Assembly: GCA_001564275.1 (NCBI GenBank)
Contig: LKND01000016.1
Span: forward strand, 1-40,647
Direction: 5' to 3'
Source of the DNA: Natrialbaceae archaeon Tc-Br11_E2g14
Lineage (GTDB): Archaea; Halobacteriota; Halobacteria; Halobacteriales; Natrialbaceae
Length of the DNA: 40,647 nt
The notes under the pieces are model-generated. The model searched no databases and was not told the DNA's origin. It was given only the letters and a program-made list of their open reading frames with translations. Shown here piece by piece: positions 1 to 7,540 of the stretch (its first letter is position 1; every line of letters starts with the position of its first letter). Both the position numbers and the translations under genes were made by a program.

Positions 1-43
1 CTCCGTTCGGAACCACTCGGCGCAAAAATCTACGCTAAAAAGG

Positions 44-74
44 CCGCCTTCGCGGACTTCGTCCGCTTCGGCGG
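44..74. repeat. Stem-loop at the window edge
   Basis: Two nested inverted repeats are visible: an outer stem CCGCC/GGCGG (44-48 with 70-74) and an inner stem GCGGAC/GTCCGC (52-57 with 61-66) around a TTC loop. The stretch from 1 to 257 has no credible gene. The repeat lies downstream of the aminotransferase on the opposite strand and could be an intergenic repeat or the tail of a gene outside the window. No function is claimed. Confidence 0.35.
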
Positions 75-257
75 GGAACCGCTCGCTTGGCTCGCGGATG
101 CTGATGGTGGTATCTGCTTGACCTGTACTGAGCGATCATGACCCCTGCAAATTGGGCGGAACCTCGTGGCACATTCACACCCTGTATTTCATTACAGATC
201 GCGTGATATGGAGCGAATTGCAGCAGGTGCGTTCGTATCAATTGCTCCTCGAGTGAG

Positions 258-1379
258 CTACCGAACCGCCGCCGTAGCCGCCTGGATACTCTCGAGTGCC
301 GCCTCGAGTTCGTCCATGCTCGTCGCGTACGAGAGGCGGGCATAGCCCTCGCCGTTGGCTCCGAAGGCCTCCCCGGGAACCACGACCACCCCGCGCTCGA
401 GGACCTCGTCACACCAGCCCTCGGGCACCTTCGGCATGACGTAGAAGGCCCCCTGTGGGGTTGGCACTTCGAGGCCGGCGTCCGCGAGCCCCTCGAGGAC
501 GAAATCGCGCCGACCCTCGAAGGCCTCGGTCATCTCCGCGACGCAGTCCTGTGGGCCCGAGAGGGCGGCCTCGGCGGCGTACTGGGCGGGAGCGGAGGCA
601 CAGGCCTGACAGTACTGGTGGACCCGGAGCATGCGCTCGATGCGTCGGTTCGAGCCGATCACCCAGCCCAGTCGCCAGCCGGTCATCGAGTACGTCTTCG
701 AGCAGGCGCTGACGACGACGACGTTGTCGGTGCTCGCAAACTCCATCGGCGAGCGGTGCTCGCCCTCGAAGACGATGTGTTCGTACACCTCGTCGGAAAT
801 ACAGAGCACGTCGTGTTCGTCGGCGATGCGGGCGAACTCGCGCATGTCGGCTTCACTCTGGACCGCCCCCGTGGGGTTAGCCGGGCTGTTGACGACGAAC
901 GCCGCGGTGTCCTCGGTGATCGCCGCCTCGACGTCCGCGGGAGCCATAGTGAGGTCCTCACGGAGCCCGATCGGCTTCGGGGTGCCACACGCGAGTCGCG
1001 TGAGGGCGTCGTAGGAGACGAATCCAGGATCGGGGAAGAGGACCTCCTGGCCGGGGTCGACATGGGCCTCGAGCGCCAGGTGCAGGGCCTCGCTCCCGCC
1101 GGCGGTGGCGATGGCGTTCGCCGGGTCGACCTCGAGACCGTAGGTGCGATCGTACGCCTCGGCGATGGCCTCGCGGAGTTCGAGGGTCCCCTTATTCGAG
1201 GTGTAGGCGTCAGTCTTTCCCGCCTCGATGGCCTCGATGGCGGCCGTCCGGGCGTGTTCGGGGGTGGGGAAGTCCGGTTGTCCGATCCCGAGGTTGATGG
1301 CGTCCTCGCCGGCTGCCTCGAACACTTCGCGAATGCCGCTGATCGACACCGCTTCCACGCGGCTGGAAAATCCCGTCAT
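258..1379 (-). CDS. Pyridoxal-phosphate aminotransferase, class I/II
   Basis: This is a 373-residue fold-type I aminotransferase of the AspC/alanine aminotransferase-like group common in archaea; the amino donor cannot be told from sequence. Visible family marks are the N-terminal INLGIGQPDFPTP segment, NSPANPTGAV (substrate carboxylate and PLP contacts), SDEVYEHI (Asp holding the pyridine nitrogen, Tyr contacting the ring), and SACSKTYSMTGWRLGW, where the Lys is the Schiff-base residue followed by the Gly-Trp-Arg-Leu-Gly motif. The C-terminal domain carries the expected Arg in YARLSYA for the substrate carboxylate. The frame is open to 1661, but the extension is Ser/Val-rich and unlike the family, so the ATG at 1379 is chosen. 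The gene stands alone, divergent from the lipoprotein gene at 1530. Confidence 0.93.
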   Translation of the reverse strand: MTGFSSRVEAVSISGIREVFEAAGEDAINLGIGQPDFPTPEHARTAAIEAIEAGKTDAYTSNKGTLELREAIAEAYDRTYGLEVDPANAIATAGGSEALHLALEAHVDPGQEVLFPDPGFVSYDALTRLACGTPKPIGLREDLTMAPADVEAAITEDTAAFVVNSPANPTGAVQSEADMREFARIADEHDVLCISDEVYEHIVFEGEHRSPMEFASTDNVVVVSACSKTYSMTGWRLGWVIGSNRRIERMLRVHQYCQACASAPAQYAAEAALSGPQDCVAEMTEAFEGRRDFVLEGLADAGLEVPTPQGAFYVMPKVPEGWCDEVLERGVVVVPGEAFGANGEGYARLSYATSMDELEAALESIQAATAAVR

Positions 1380-1529
1380 ATCACTACTGGCGTGGGCCTC
1401 CCCGATAACTGTTGATACACTGGGTGCAACCGACGCGCCCCAATCGATCGGTTCCGCCGACCTACCATCCACACCAACCAGTAGCCGGAACACATTTACC
1501 CCTCCTCTGATACGTCCCACCTGATATCG

Positions 1530-2222
1530 ATGTATTCCAGGAGATCGGTCCTCGCCACGGGAGGCGTCGGCAGCCTCGCGCTCACCGCGGGCTGTCTCGA
1601 TTTTATCCGCGGCAACGCCCCACTCGAGTACACCGCCAAGACGCTGTTCCCATCCGAACAACGGGTCGAGGAAACCGGCTACGACGAGTACGATCAGGGG
1701 TGGGAAGGCATCAACGAGGAGGTCGCCGGCCGGGAGATTCGGGCCGCCGGCTGGACAGTCGCCTACACGAACGAACTCGAGATCCAGAACCGACGTGAGG
1801 ACGCTGCCGTCTTCGCCGGCATCACCATGCCGCTAATGGAGGTCGCCGGCTCGCCGCTGAACCCGCTGGCGGAGATGGACACCGACGAGCTGATGGAGGA
1901 GTTCGGAGCCCAACTCGAGGGCGAGTACGACAACATTCAGGATCCGGAACCGACCGGCGAGTCGTTCGAACTCGAGATACTTGCCGACGACCGGGAAATC
2001 GAGGAGTACCAAACGGCGGCGACGCTCGCGGGCGAAGAACTCGAGATCGTCCTGTGGATCACTTCCTTCGATCACAGTGACGACGCTGTCGTGCTGTTGG
2101 GCGGTTTTCCCGAGGAACTCCCGGACGAGGGCGTCAACATCGAACTGCTGATGGAATCGGTCGAGCACCCGTCCGACCGCGAGGTCCCCGAGCCGGATCC
2201 GGGCAACGAGTCCGCGTCATAG
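1530..2222 (+). CDS. Haloarchaeal secreted lipoprotein (DUF6517-like)
   Basis: A 230-residue protein with no recognised enzymatic domain. The N-terminus has a twin-arginine-like signal (SRRSVLATGG) and a lipobox, LTAGC, with Cys near residue 22, so it is probably exported by the Tat route and lipid-anchored outside the membrane, as is usual in haloarchaea. The mature part is acidic, with alternating hydrophobic strands such as GWTVAYTNELEIQ and AAVFAGITMP, and resembles the haloarchaeal family annotated as DUF6517. A TATA-like ACATTTACC lies about 30 bp before the ATG, consistent with a nearly leaderless transcript. The gene is monocistronic. The family assignment is from memory of the motif pattern; the lipoprotein call is firm. 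Confidence 0.8.
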   Translation: MYSRRSVLATGGVGSLALTAGCLDFIRGNAPLEYTAKTLFPSEQRVEETGYDEYDQGWEGINEEVAGREIRAAGWTVAYTNELEIQNRREDAAVFAGITMPLMEVAGSPLNPLAEMDTDELMEEFGAQLEGEYDNIQDPEPTGESFELEILADDREIEEYQTAATLAGEELEIVLWITSFDHSDDAVVLLGGFPEELPDEGVNIELLMESVEHPSDREVPEPDPGNESAS

Positions 2223-2292
2223 CCCCACTGGTGGCCACCCTGCTGAAAGTCGCTCACCGTCGGTTGTGAAACGGCTGTCAGCCGACGGCTCT

Positions 2293-2526
2293 CTATGGTG
2301 CAGCCGTGGCGACGCGGGTCTGTCCGGTTCGCGGATCGATGTGGACTCGGCAGGGACCCTCGTCGGTTTCTGCCGGAACGATCCACGTGCCGCGTGTCTG
2401 GTGGGGTGTGTCCACCTCGATCACGCTGTGGCCCGCCGCACGAAGTGAATCGTACGCGGTGACTGCGGCGTCGGCTGCGGAGGCGATTCGTACCCGATCG
2501 GGGCTGGTTGGCGACGGTTGGGTCAT
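2293..2526 (-). CDS. Small hypothetical protein, 77 aa
   Basis: I do not recognise a family. The product starts MTQPSPTSPDRVRIASAAD and has haloarchaeal composition (many Ala, Asp, Thr and Arg). It is predicted to fold as a helix (DAAVTAYDSLRAAG) followed by strands (HSVIEVDTP, GTWIVPAE, CRVHIDPRTG), as in small single-domain alpha/beta proteins. The ATG at 2526 is preferred to the upstream one at 2562 because the extra 12 residues are hydrophobic and poorly conserved-looking. It lies between the lipoprotein gene and fixX, transcribed in the fixX direction but more than 200 bp downstream of it, so it is probably a separate unit. Coding status rests on composition and an uninterrupted frame only. 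Confidence 0.5.
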   Translation of the reverse strand: MTQPSPTSPDRVRIASAADAAVTAYDSLRAAGHSVIEVDTPHQTRGTWIVPAETDEGPCRVHIDPRTGQTRVATAAP

Positions 2527-2711
2527 GGCGAGATCCCTCGTGTGGATGATGGTCAGCAACAATCATGAAGTGCGTCACCTGTTCCCAGTCCTCGAGAATA
2601 CACGACGGGGCCGGGTGATGGACTGATCGTCGTACAGCGTCGACGTGGGAGACCGGTCACTGGTGGTCGGGCGGACACACGGTGGCCCTTCGACTGCTGG
2701 GCGATTCGGCC

Positions 2712-2730
2712 TGGCGGGGCGACCCCGCCA
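2712..2730 (-). terminator. Perfect 8-bp hairpin after the fix operon
   Basis: TGGCGGGG and CCCCGCCA form a perfect 8-bp stem with a CGA loop, 19 bp past the fixX stop. No T-run follows on the minus strand, so it may stabilise the mRNA 3' end rather than act as a classical archaeal terminator. Confidence 0.4.
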
Positions 2731-2748
2731 CGCGAGGCGAGAGCACAC

Positions 2749-3066
2749 TCACCCGTGTTTGTACGTCACACCGGACCCGGTCGTCGGGTACTCCCAGCTG
2801 ACGTTGTCGTAGGGGCAGGCGAACCGACAGCTCGAGCACTCGAGGCAGTTCTCGTAGGCGATCGTCGGAACGCTGTCGGTGTCCGCCCGGTGCCAGACGT
2901 CCGCTGGACAGATGGGGACGCAATCGGTGGTCTCACAGCTATCCGTACAGACGCTCGGCACCTTCACGCCGAGGTGTGAGTCGCCGGGATCGTCGTACTT
3001 GACGGTGTAGAGCCGGTCTTCGATCGAGTCGTTCTGTACCTCGGGAACGGATGGTTGGACACTCAT
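2749..3066 (-). CDS. fixX: FixX ferredoxin-like protein
   Basis: A 105-residue ferredoxin that serves as the small iron-sulfur subunit of the FixABCX complex, relaying electrons between the FixC flavoprotein and the ferredoxin/quinone side. The complete [4Fe-4S] motif is CLECSSCRFACP near residues 78-89 (C-x2-C-x2-C-x3-CP). An incomplete second motif, CETTDCVPICP, precedes it, the usual FixX arrangement in which only one cluster is kept. The KVPSVCTDSCE and CPADVWHR segments are typical of the family. The ATG sits 1 bp beyond the fixC stop, so the gene is the last of the fixA-fixB-fixC-fixX operon. Confidence 0.93.
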   Translation of the reverse strand: MSVQPSVPEVQNDSIEDRLYTVKYDDPGDSHLGVKVPSVCTDSCETTDCVPICPADVWHRADTDSVPTIAYENCLECSSCRFACPYDNVSWEYPTTGSGVTYKHG

Positions 3067-3067
3067 G

Positions 3068-4459
3068 TTATCTCACCAGTTTTCGGTATCGCATCGCCAG
3101 TTTCATCGCCCCAGTCCAGCCGCCAAGGGTCTCGAAGATCCGCTGCTTCGCTGCCCTGGCGTGTGCCTCTTTCGGGGCTCGATCCATGCGGAAGTACTCA
3201 GTTCCTGCGTCGGCAACCGCCGATGGCAATTGCTCGAACAGCAGGTCCCGGTCCTCCTCGACGCGGTCTGTCAGCCAGCCGTAGCGCTCGAGGTTCTGCA
3301 CGACGAAGGAGTTCTCGAGCGCATCGGCGTAGCTGGACAGGGCGTCGGCACTGGTCAGGCCGCGTTCGGCGGCAGTCGCGATCGCATCGGCCGCGTGGTA
3401 GCCGCTTTCGACCGCCATGTTCGTCCCCTCGAGGTGGACGCCGTTGTTGAGCACCAGTCCCGCGGTGTCGCCCACGAGGACCGCGCCGTCGTGAACGAGA
3501 TCGGGCATGGTTTCGGCCCCACCCTCGGGGATCGTCTTGGCGGTGTACTCGACGGTTCGAGCGCCGCGAAGCAACGGTGCCACCGCCGGGTGGCTCTTAA
3601 AGAGATTCAGCGTCTCCTCGGGGGTCTGGTGTTTCGTTGCCGCATCCTCGAGGCTGTAGGCCACGCCGACGCTCACCGTGTCGCTGTTGGTGTAGATGAA
3701 GCCACCACCGTAGGCCTCGCCAACGGCTCCTTCACCGAAGTAGTGATAGGAGACGCCAGCGTCGCCCACCAGCCGGAATCGATCCTGAATCGCCTCGTCG
3801 TTTTCGGGGAACTCGAGAACTTCCTTGACCCCGACGGCGATGTTCTCGCGCGATTCGGTCGCCTTGAGGTTGGCCCCCTCGCTCACCAGCGAGTTGCCGC
3901 CCTCGGCGAGGACGACGTAGGGTGCGCGAATCTCGCCGTCCGGTCGGTCGGTTTCGATGCCAACGATGCCACCGTTCTCTCTGATGAGGCCCGTGACCGT
4001 CGTCTCGGTGACGAGGGTCGCCCCGGCTTCGACGGCCTGCTCGGCGAACCACTCGTCGAAATCGCCGCGCAAGACGGTGAAGGAGTCGTTGTGTGGCTCG
4101 CGATTCCACTCACCGGGTTTGATCGAGATGGCCGTCTCGTCGTCGTGGCTCAGCATGCTGAAGCGCTTCTCGGCGATATAGCGCTCGAGCGGTGCCGAAT
4201 CCAGGTCGGTCAACTCCCGAATTGTCGGCGTGTAGAGGACACCACCGAAGACGTTCTTCGCACCGGGATAGGTCCCGCGCTCGACGAGCAACGGTTCGAG
4301 GCCACGCTTTGCGAGGGTCAGGGCGGCGGCACTGCCGGCGAGGCCGGCCCCGACCACGATGGCGTCGAACTCGTTGTCGTAATTCGGCGACTCGAGGGCC
4401 GCGTCTCCGGCCCGTTCCTCGAGGAGCGTTTGGCCCATGCCCGTGGTCTGGTCAGTCAT
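3068..4459 (-). CDS. fixC: FixC: FAD-dependent ETF-quinone oxidoreductase-like subunit
   Basis: A 463-residue flavoprotein of the ETF-QO/FixC family, which passes electrons from the FixAB flavoprotein to quinone at the membrane. The N-terminal FAD dinucleotide fold is clear: DAIVVGAGLAGSAAALTLAKR followed by the acidic end LLVERG. An FGGVLYTP segment follows, and the second FAD signature GAVLVGDTAGLVLNNGVHLEGTNMA lies near residues 325-350. The family's own iron-sulfur module is absent and is supplied by separate fixX. Length matches bacterial FixC (about 430-460 aa). The start overlaps the fixB stop by 4 bases (ATGA), indicating translational coupling. Confidence 0.95.
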   Translation of the reverse strand: MTDQTTGMGQTLLEERAGDAALESPNYDNEFDAIVVGAGLAGSAAALTLAKRGLEPLLVERGTYPGAKNVFGGVLYTPTIRELTDLDSAPLERYIAEKRFSMLSHDDETAISIKPGEWNREPHNDSFTVLRGDFDEWFAEQAVEAGATLVTETTVTGLIRENGGIVGIETDRPDGEIRAPYVVLAEGGNSLVSEGANLKATESRENIAVGVKEVLEFPENDEAIQDRFRLVGDAGVSYHYFGEGAVGEAYGGGFIYTNSDTVSVGVAYSLEDAATKHQTPEETLNLFKSHPAVAPLLRGARTVEYTAKTIPEGGAETMPDLVHDGAVLVGDTAGLVLNNGVHLEGTNMAVESGYHAADAIATAAERGLTSADALSSYADALENSFVVQNLERYGWLTDRVEEDRDLLFEQLPSAVADAGTEYFRMDRAPKEAHARAAKQRIFETLGGWTGAMKLAMRYRKLVR

Positions 4460-5493
4460 GGTGTCACCTCCGTTCGTTCATCCGAAGCAAGCGTCTCCGC
4501 TAAGTCGGGACAGACCGCAGCGAAATCGCCGACGATGCCGTAATCGGCGTGTTCGAAGATAGGCGCGTTGGGATCGTTGTTGATCGCGATCACCGTTCCC
4601 GACTTGTTCATGCCCTCGAGGTGCTGGATCGCTCCGCTGATACCGACGGCGACGTACAGTTCGGGCCTGACCGTCTTGCCGGTCTGGCCGACCTGCCGGG
4701 AGCCGTCGACCCAGCCCTCGTCGACCGCCGCTCGGCTGGCAGCCAGTTTCGCGTCGATCGACTCGGCGAGTTCGAGGGCCGGCTCGAGGTCCCCCTCGAC
4801 GCCAGCACCGACGGCGACGATGCGCTCGGCCTCGGTGATGTCGGCCGTGTCGCCGATCTCGCGCTCGAGGACCTCGCTGACGGTGTCTGATTCGTCGACC
4901 ACGACATCCACGTCGGTGATCGAATCCGCGTCGAACGCCACCGTCGGGTCGCGATCGCCGGCCTCGAAGACGCCCGGGCGGATCGTCGCCATCTGTGGGC
5001 GGTGGTCCTCACACAGAATCGTCGCGAGGATGTCTCCCCCGAAGGCGGGACGTCGTGCCTGTAACAGCCCGTCGTCGTCGACGTCGATCTCTGTCACGTC
5101 GGCCGTCAGGCCGGCGTGGGTCGGCACCGCAACGCGGCCGGCGAAGTCCCGACCGGTGTGGGTCCCGCCGATGAGCACGATGGTCGGCTTCCGGTTCTCG
5201 ACCATCGCCCGGAACTGCGCGCCGTAGGGATCGGCCCGGTATGGCTCGAAGACCGGATCGTCGGCGACGAGGACACGGTTTGCGCCGCGCTCGAGTGCCG
5301 CTTCGGCGACGTCGTCGAGGTCCTCGCCGATGACGAGTGCAACCAGGTCCTGGTCGAGTTTTTCACTGAGCTGTTTACCCTCCTCGAGCAACTCCCAGGA
5401 GACCGGCATGACCTCCCCGGCGTGTTCCTCGACGAACACCCAGACGTCCTCGTACTCGTCGACGTCGATTCCCGCGTCGTTGGGTTCGCTCAT
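4456..5493 (-). CDS. fixB: FixB: electron transfer flavoprotein alpha subunit
   Basis: A 345-residue ETF alpha subunit. The N-terminal half is the Rossmann-like ETF domain (WVFVEEHAGEVMPVSWELLEEGK). The C-terminal half binds FAD and shows the family signature: VGQTGKTVRPELYVAVGISG, then AIQHLEGMNKSGTVIAIN and NDPNAPIFEHADYGIVGDF. In Fix-type ETFs this subunit carries the flavin that hands electrons to FixC. An unusual N-terminal 14 residues (MSEPNDAGIDVDEY) are acidic, as expected for a halophile. Both ends overlap neighbours by 4 bases (fixA upstream, fixC downstream), so the complex is probably made in stoichiometric amounts from one mRNA. Confidence 0.95.
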   Translation of the reverse strand: MSEPNDAGIDVDEYEDVWVFVEEHAGEVMPVSWELLEEGKQLSEKLDQDLVALVIGEDLDDVAEAALERGANRVLVADDPVFEPYRADPYGAQFRAMVENRKPTIVLIGGTHTGRDFAGRVAVPTHAGLTADVTEIDVDDDGLLQARRPAFGGDILATILCEDHRPQMATIRPGVFEAGDRDPTVAFDADSITDVDVVVDESDTVSEVLEREIGDTADITEAERIVAVGAGVEGDLEPALELAESIDAKLAASRAAVDEGWVDGSRQVGQTGKTVRPELYVAVGISGAIQHLEGMNKSGTVIAINNDPNAPIFEHADYGIVGDFAAVCPDLAETLASDERTEVTP

Positions 5494-6266
5494 GAGTACA
5501 CCTCCGTGATCTGCTCGGCGAGGTCGTCGGCCGTTTCTACGACCTCACCCTTGCGTTCGACCGGCTGGACGGTTTCCATGCCGCCAACCGACGTCGGTGA
5601 GACGTCCAGGCCCACCTCGTCTTTGATATCCAGGTCTTCGGCGGTCCACTCGATCGGCTCGAAGTCGTTCTCGGCGTAGAGCTTGCGGTGGAGCGGCGCA
5701 GGGCGAGGGTCGAACTCGCCGTAGGCAACGGCGACAACCACCGGCAAGTCTGCGGCGACTCGTTCGTGGCCACCCTCGACGTCGCGTGTGGCGACCAGCC
5801 GATTCTCCTCGGGTCGCGGCTCGACCGCCTCGACGTAGGTCAACTGTGCCCAGCCGTTGTGGGCAGCGATGCCCGGTGGAACCTGTCCCGTCGAGGAGTC
5901 GGTCGTCTCCTCGCCCGCAAGGACGATGTCCGCGCCGAGTTGCTCGGCTGCCCTCGCGAGGGTCAGGCTCGTCGGCCAGGTGTCGCTGCCAGCGAACGCC
6001 CGGTCGGTGATCAACACCGCGTCGTCACAGCCCATTGCGATTGCCTCTTCGAGCACGGGGGTCGCCATTGGCGGCCCCATCGTCATCGCCACGACCCTCG
6101 CATCGACGACGTCTTTGATCGAGAGGGCCGCCTCGAGTGCCCCTCTGTCGGGCGGATTCATCACTGCCGGGGCACTTGCCCGATCCAGTCGTCCGGTGTC
6201 GGGGTCGATCCCGACCTCGTCAGCGTCCGGTACTTGCTTGACGCCGACGACGATAGTCCATGTCAC
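5490..6266 (-). CDS. fixA: FixA: electron transfer flavoprotein beta subunit
   Basis: A 258-residue ETF beta subunit that binds the second nucleotide (AMP or, in bifurcating Fix complexes, FAD) and accepts electrons from NADH. Family marks are TIVVGVKQVPDADEVGIDPDTGRLDR at the N-terminus, MNPPDRGALEAALSIKD, and DIVLAGEETTDSSTGQVPPGIA, which corresponds to the nucleotide-binding loop. The frame is open to 6368, but a Shine-Dalgarno-like GGTGA sits 5 bases before a GTG at 6266, giving VTWTIVVGVKQ; this matches the usual ETF beta start. It is the first gene of fixABCX. Whether the complex bifurcates electrons to ferredoxin and quinone is known for bacterial FixABCX and inferred here. Confidence 0.93.
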   Translation of the reverse strand: MTWTIVVGVKQVPDADEVGIDPDTGRLDRASAPAVMNPPDRGALEAALSIKDVVDARVVAMTMGPPMATPVLEEAIAMGCDDAVLITDRAFAGSDTWPTSLTLARAAEQLGADIVLAGEETTDSSTGQVPPGIAAHNGWAQLTYVEAVEPRPEENRLVATRDVEGGHERVAADLPVVVAVAYGEFDPRPAPLHRKLYAENDFEPIEWTAEDLDIKDEVGLDVSPTSVGGMETVQPVERKGEVVETADDLAEQITEVYS

Positions 6267-6367
6267 TGTAGTCACCCATCGTGAACTACCCACCCTGCAT
6301 GAATCATGGCTATTGCTGATTCCCAGGCCTCGAGAACGTGGTTGGTTCACATCCGGGACGGCGGTCA

Positions 6368-6490
6368 CTATAGTAACAATTGAAACGAGTTACACACCCT
6401 CACAGCCAGGCGGCTCAGAACCGGTCTATCACCGGTTCTGAACCATGCTATCGTGAGGGTGTGAGCAATGACGTTCAGTGGCTATTATAA
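6368..6490. mobile_element. MITE family 1, copy 1 (123 bp)
   Basis: A non-coding element with imperfect terminal inverted repeats. The left end reads CTATAGTAACAATTGAAAC and the right end, on the other strand, TTATAATAGCCACTGAACG. Inside each end is ACACCCTCAC or its complement, and the centre is a hairpin GGCTCAGAACCGGT/ACCGGTTCTGAACC. The two ends are different (type A left, type B right). The same element is present inverted at 26096-26219. It lies 102 bp upstream of the fixA start, so it may affect fix expression. It contains no transposase and must depend on one elsewhere. Nothing else is recognised in the rest of the 6267-6670 gap. Confidence 0.8.
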
Positions 6491-6670
6491 CTGTCCGCTG
6501 GACCGGCAGACCCCAAGCGGTTACTGACAGCCGAGCCACGTGTCACGTATCGACCCCCCTGTGGGTTTCGATGGTCCACTCGAGTCGGGCACGCAAATCC
6601 ACGCGTCACGGGATCGTGTCGCTCGATGTCGGTGTTCGAAACGCGGCGAAAAATCGAGACGCGGTTCGCT

Positions 6671-7540
6671 TCAGTAGAATTCGCGGACGAGATCCATGGC
6701 GTTCTCGGGTGCACCGTCTGGAATCTCGGCCATGTTTTCGGTGACGCCATGCTGTTCGTGATAGGGCACGGAGTTTTCGTTCTGGTACAGCACACCCTGG
6801 TACTCCTTCTCGGCGTCGAGGATCACGTTCTTGGCCGCCTCGTAATCGTGCCGGTCGTGTCCGTCCTCCTTGAGATCGACGAGAGTGTCACGGAAGTAAT
6901 CATAGGTGTCGACGTCGTTGAACGTGACACAGGGGCTGAACACGTTGACGAAGCCAAAGCCATCGTGTTCGATTGCCTCCTCGATGATCTCGGCGTGACG
7001 CAGGGCGTCGGAGGCGAACGATTGAGCGATGAACGTCGCTCCGGACGCCATCGCGAGCGCGAGCGGGTTAACGGGGGGCTGCTGGGGCCCCTCAGGCGTT
7101 GTCGACGTCTCGAAGTCCGCTCGAGAGGTCGGCGAGGCTTGGCCTTTGGTCAGTCCGTAGATGCGGTTGTCCATGACAACGTAGGTCATGTCGACGTTGC
7201 GACGAACGGCGTGAACGAAGTGGCCCGCACCGATGGAGTAGCCGTCACCGTCACCGCCGGCGGCCATCACCTCGATGTCGGGCCTGGCCATCTTGACGCC
7301 CGTCGCGACCGGGAGTGCACGGCCGTGGACACCGTGAAGCGCGTAGGCGTGCATGTAGGTCCCGATCTTGCCCGAGCAGCCGATTCCGGCCACCAGGAAC
7401 GTGTTGTCGGGATCGTTGCCCGTGTTCGCGAGGGCCTTCATCATGCCGTTCATCGTCCCGAAGTCCCCACAGCCGGGACACCAGGTCGGTTGCTTGTCGG
7501 ATTTGAAGTCGGTGAATCGAACGTCTGATTGAGAGCTCAT
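6671..7540 (-). CDS. korB: 2-oxoacid:ferredoxin oxidoreductase, beta subunit
   Basis: A 289-residue thiamine-diphosphate subunit. With KorA it oxidatively decarboxylates a 2-oxoacid (2-oxoglutarate in the characterised haloarchaeal Kor enzyme) to the acyl-CoA, reducing ferredoxin. The TPP-Mg motif is GGDGDGYSIGAGHFVHAVRRN. The four cysteines that hold the single [4Fe-4S] cluster are visible: WCPGCG near residue 21, GIGCSG near residue 54 and FSPCVTFN near residue 200. The acyl-CoA side is marked by MDNRIYGLTKGQASPTS. Haloarchaeal enzymes are two-subunit types with no separate delta ferredoxin, as here. The ATG overlaps the korA stop by 4 bases. Confidence 0.95.
   Translation of the reverse strand: MSSQSDVRFTDFKSDKQPTWCPGCGDFGTMNGMMKALANTGNDPDNTFLVAGIGCSGKIGTYMHAYALHGVHGRALPVATGVKMARPDIEVMAAGGDGDGYSIGAGHFVHAVRRNVDMTYVVMDNRIYGLTKGQASPTSRADFETSTTPEGPQQPPVNPLALAMASGATFIAQSFASDALRHAEIIEEAIEHDGFGFVNVFSPCVTFNDVDTYDYFRDTLVDLKEDGHDRHDYEAAKNVILDAEKEYQGVLYQNENSVPYHEQHGVTENMAEIPDGAPENAMDLVREFY

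Noticed and set aside
3065-4543. A 492-residue open frame on the plus strand
   Set aside because: It is the antisense shadow of fixC, produced by GC-rich codon bias; the fixC frame has clear FAD motifs and operon overlaps.
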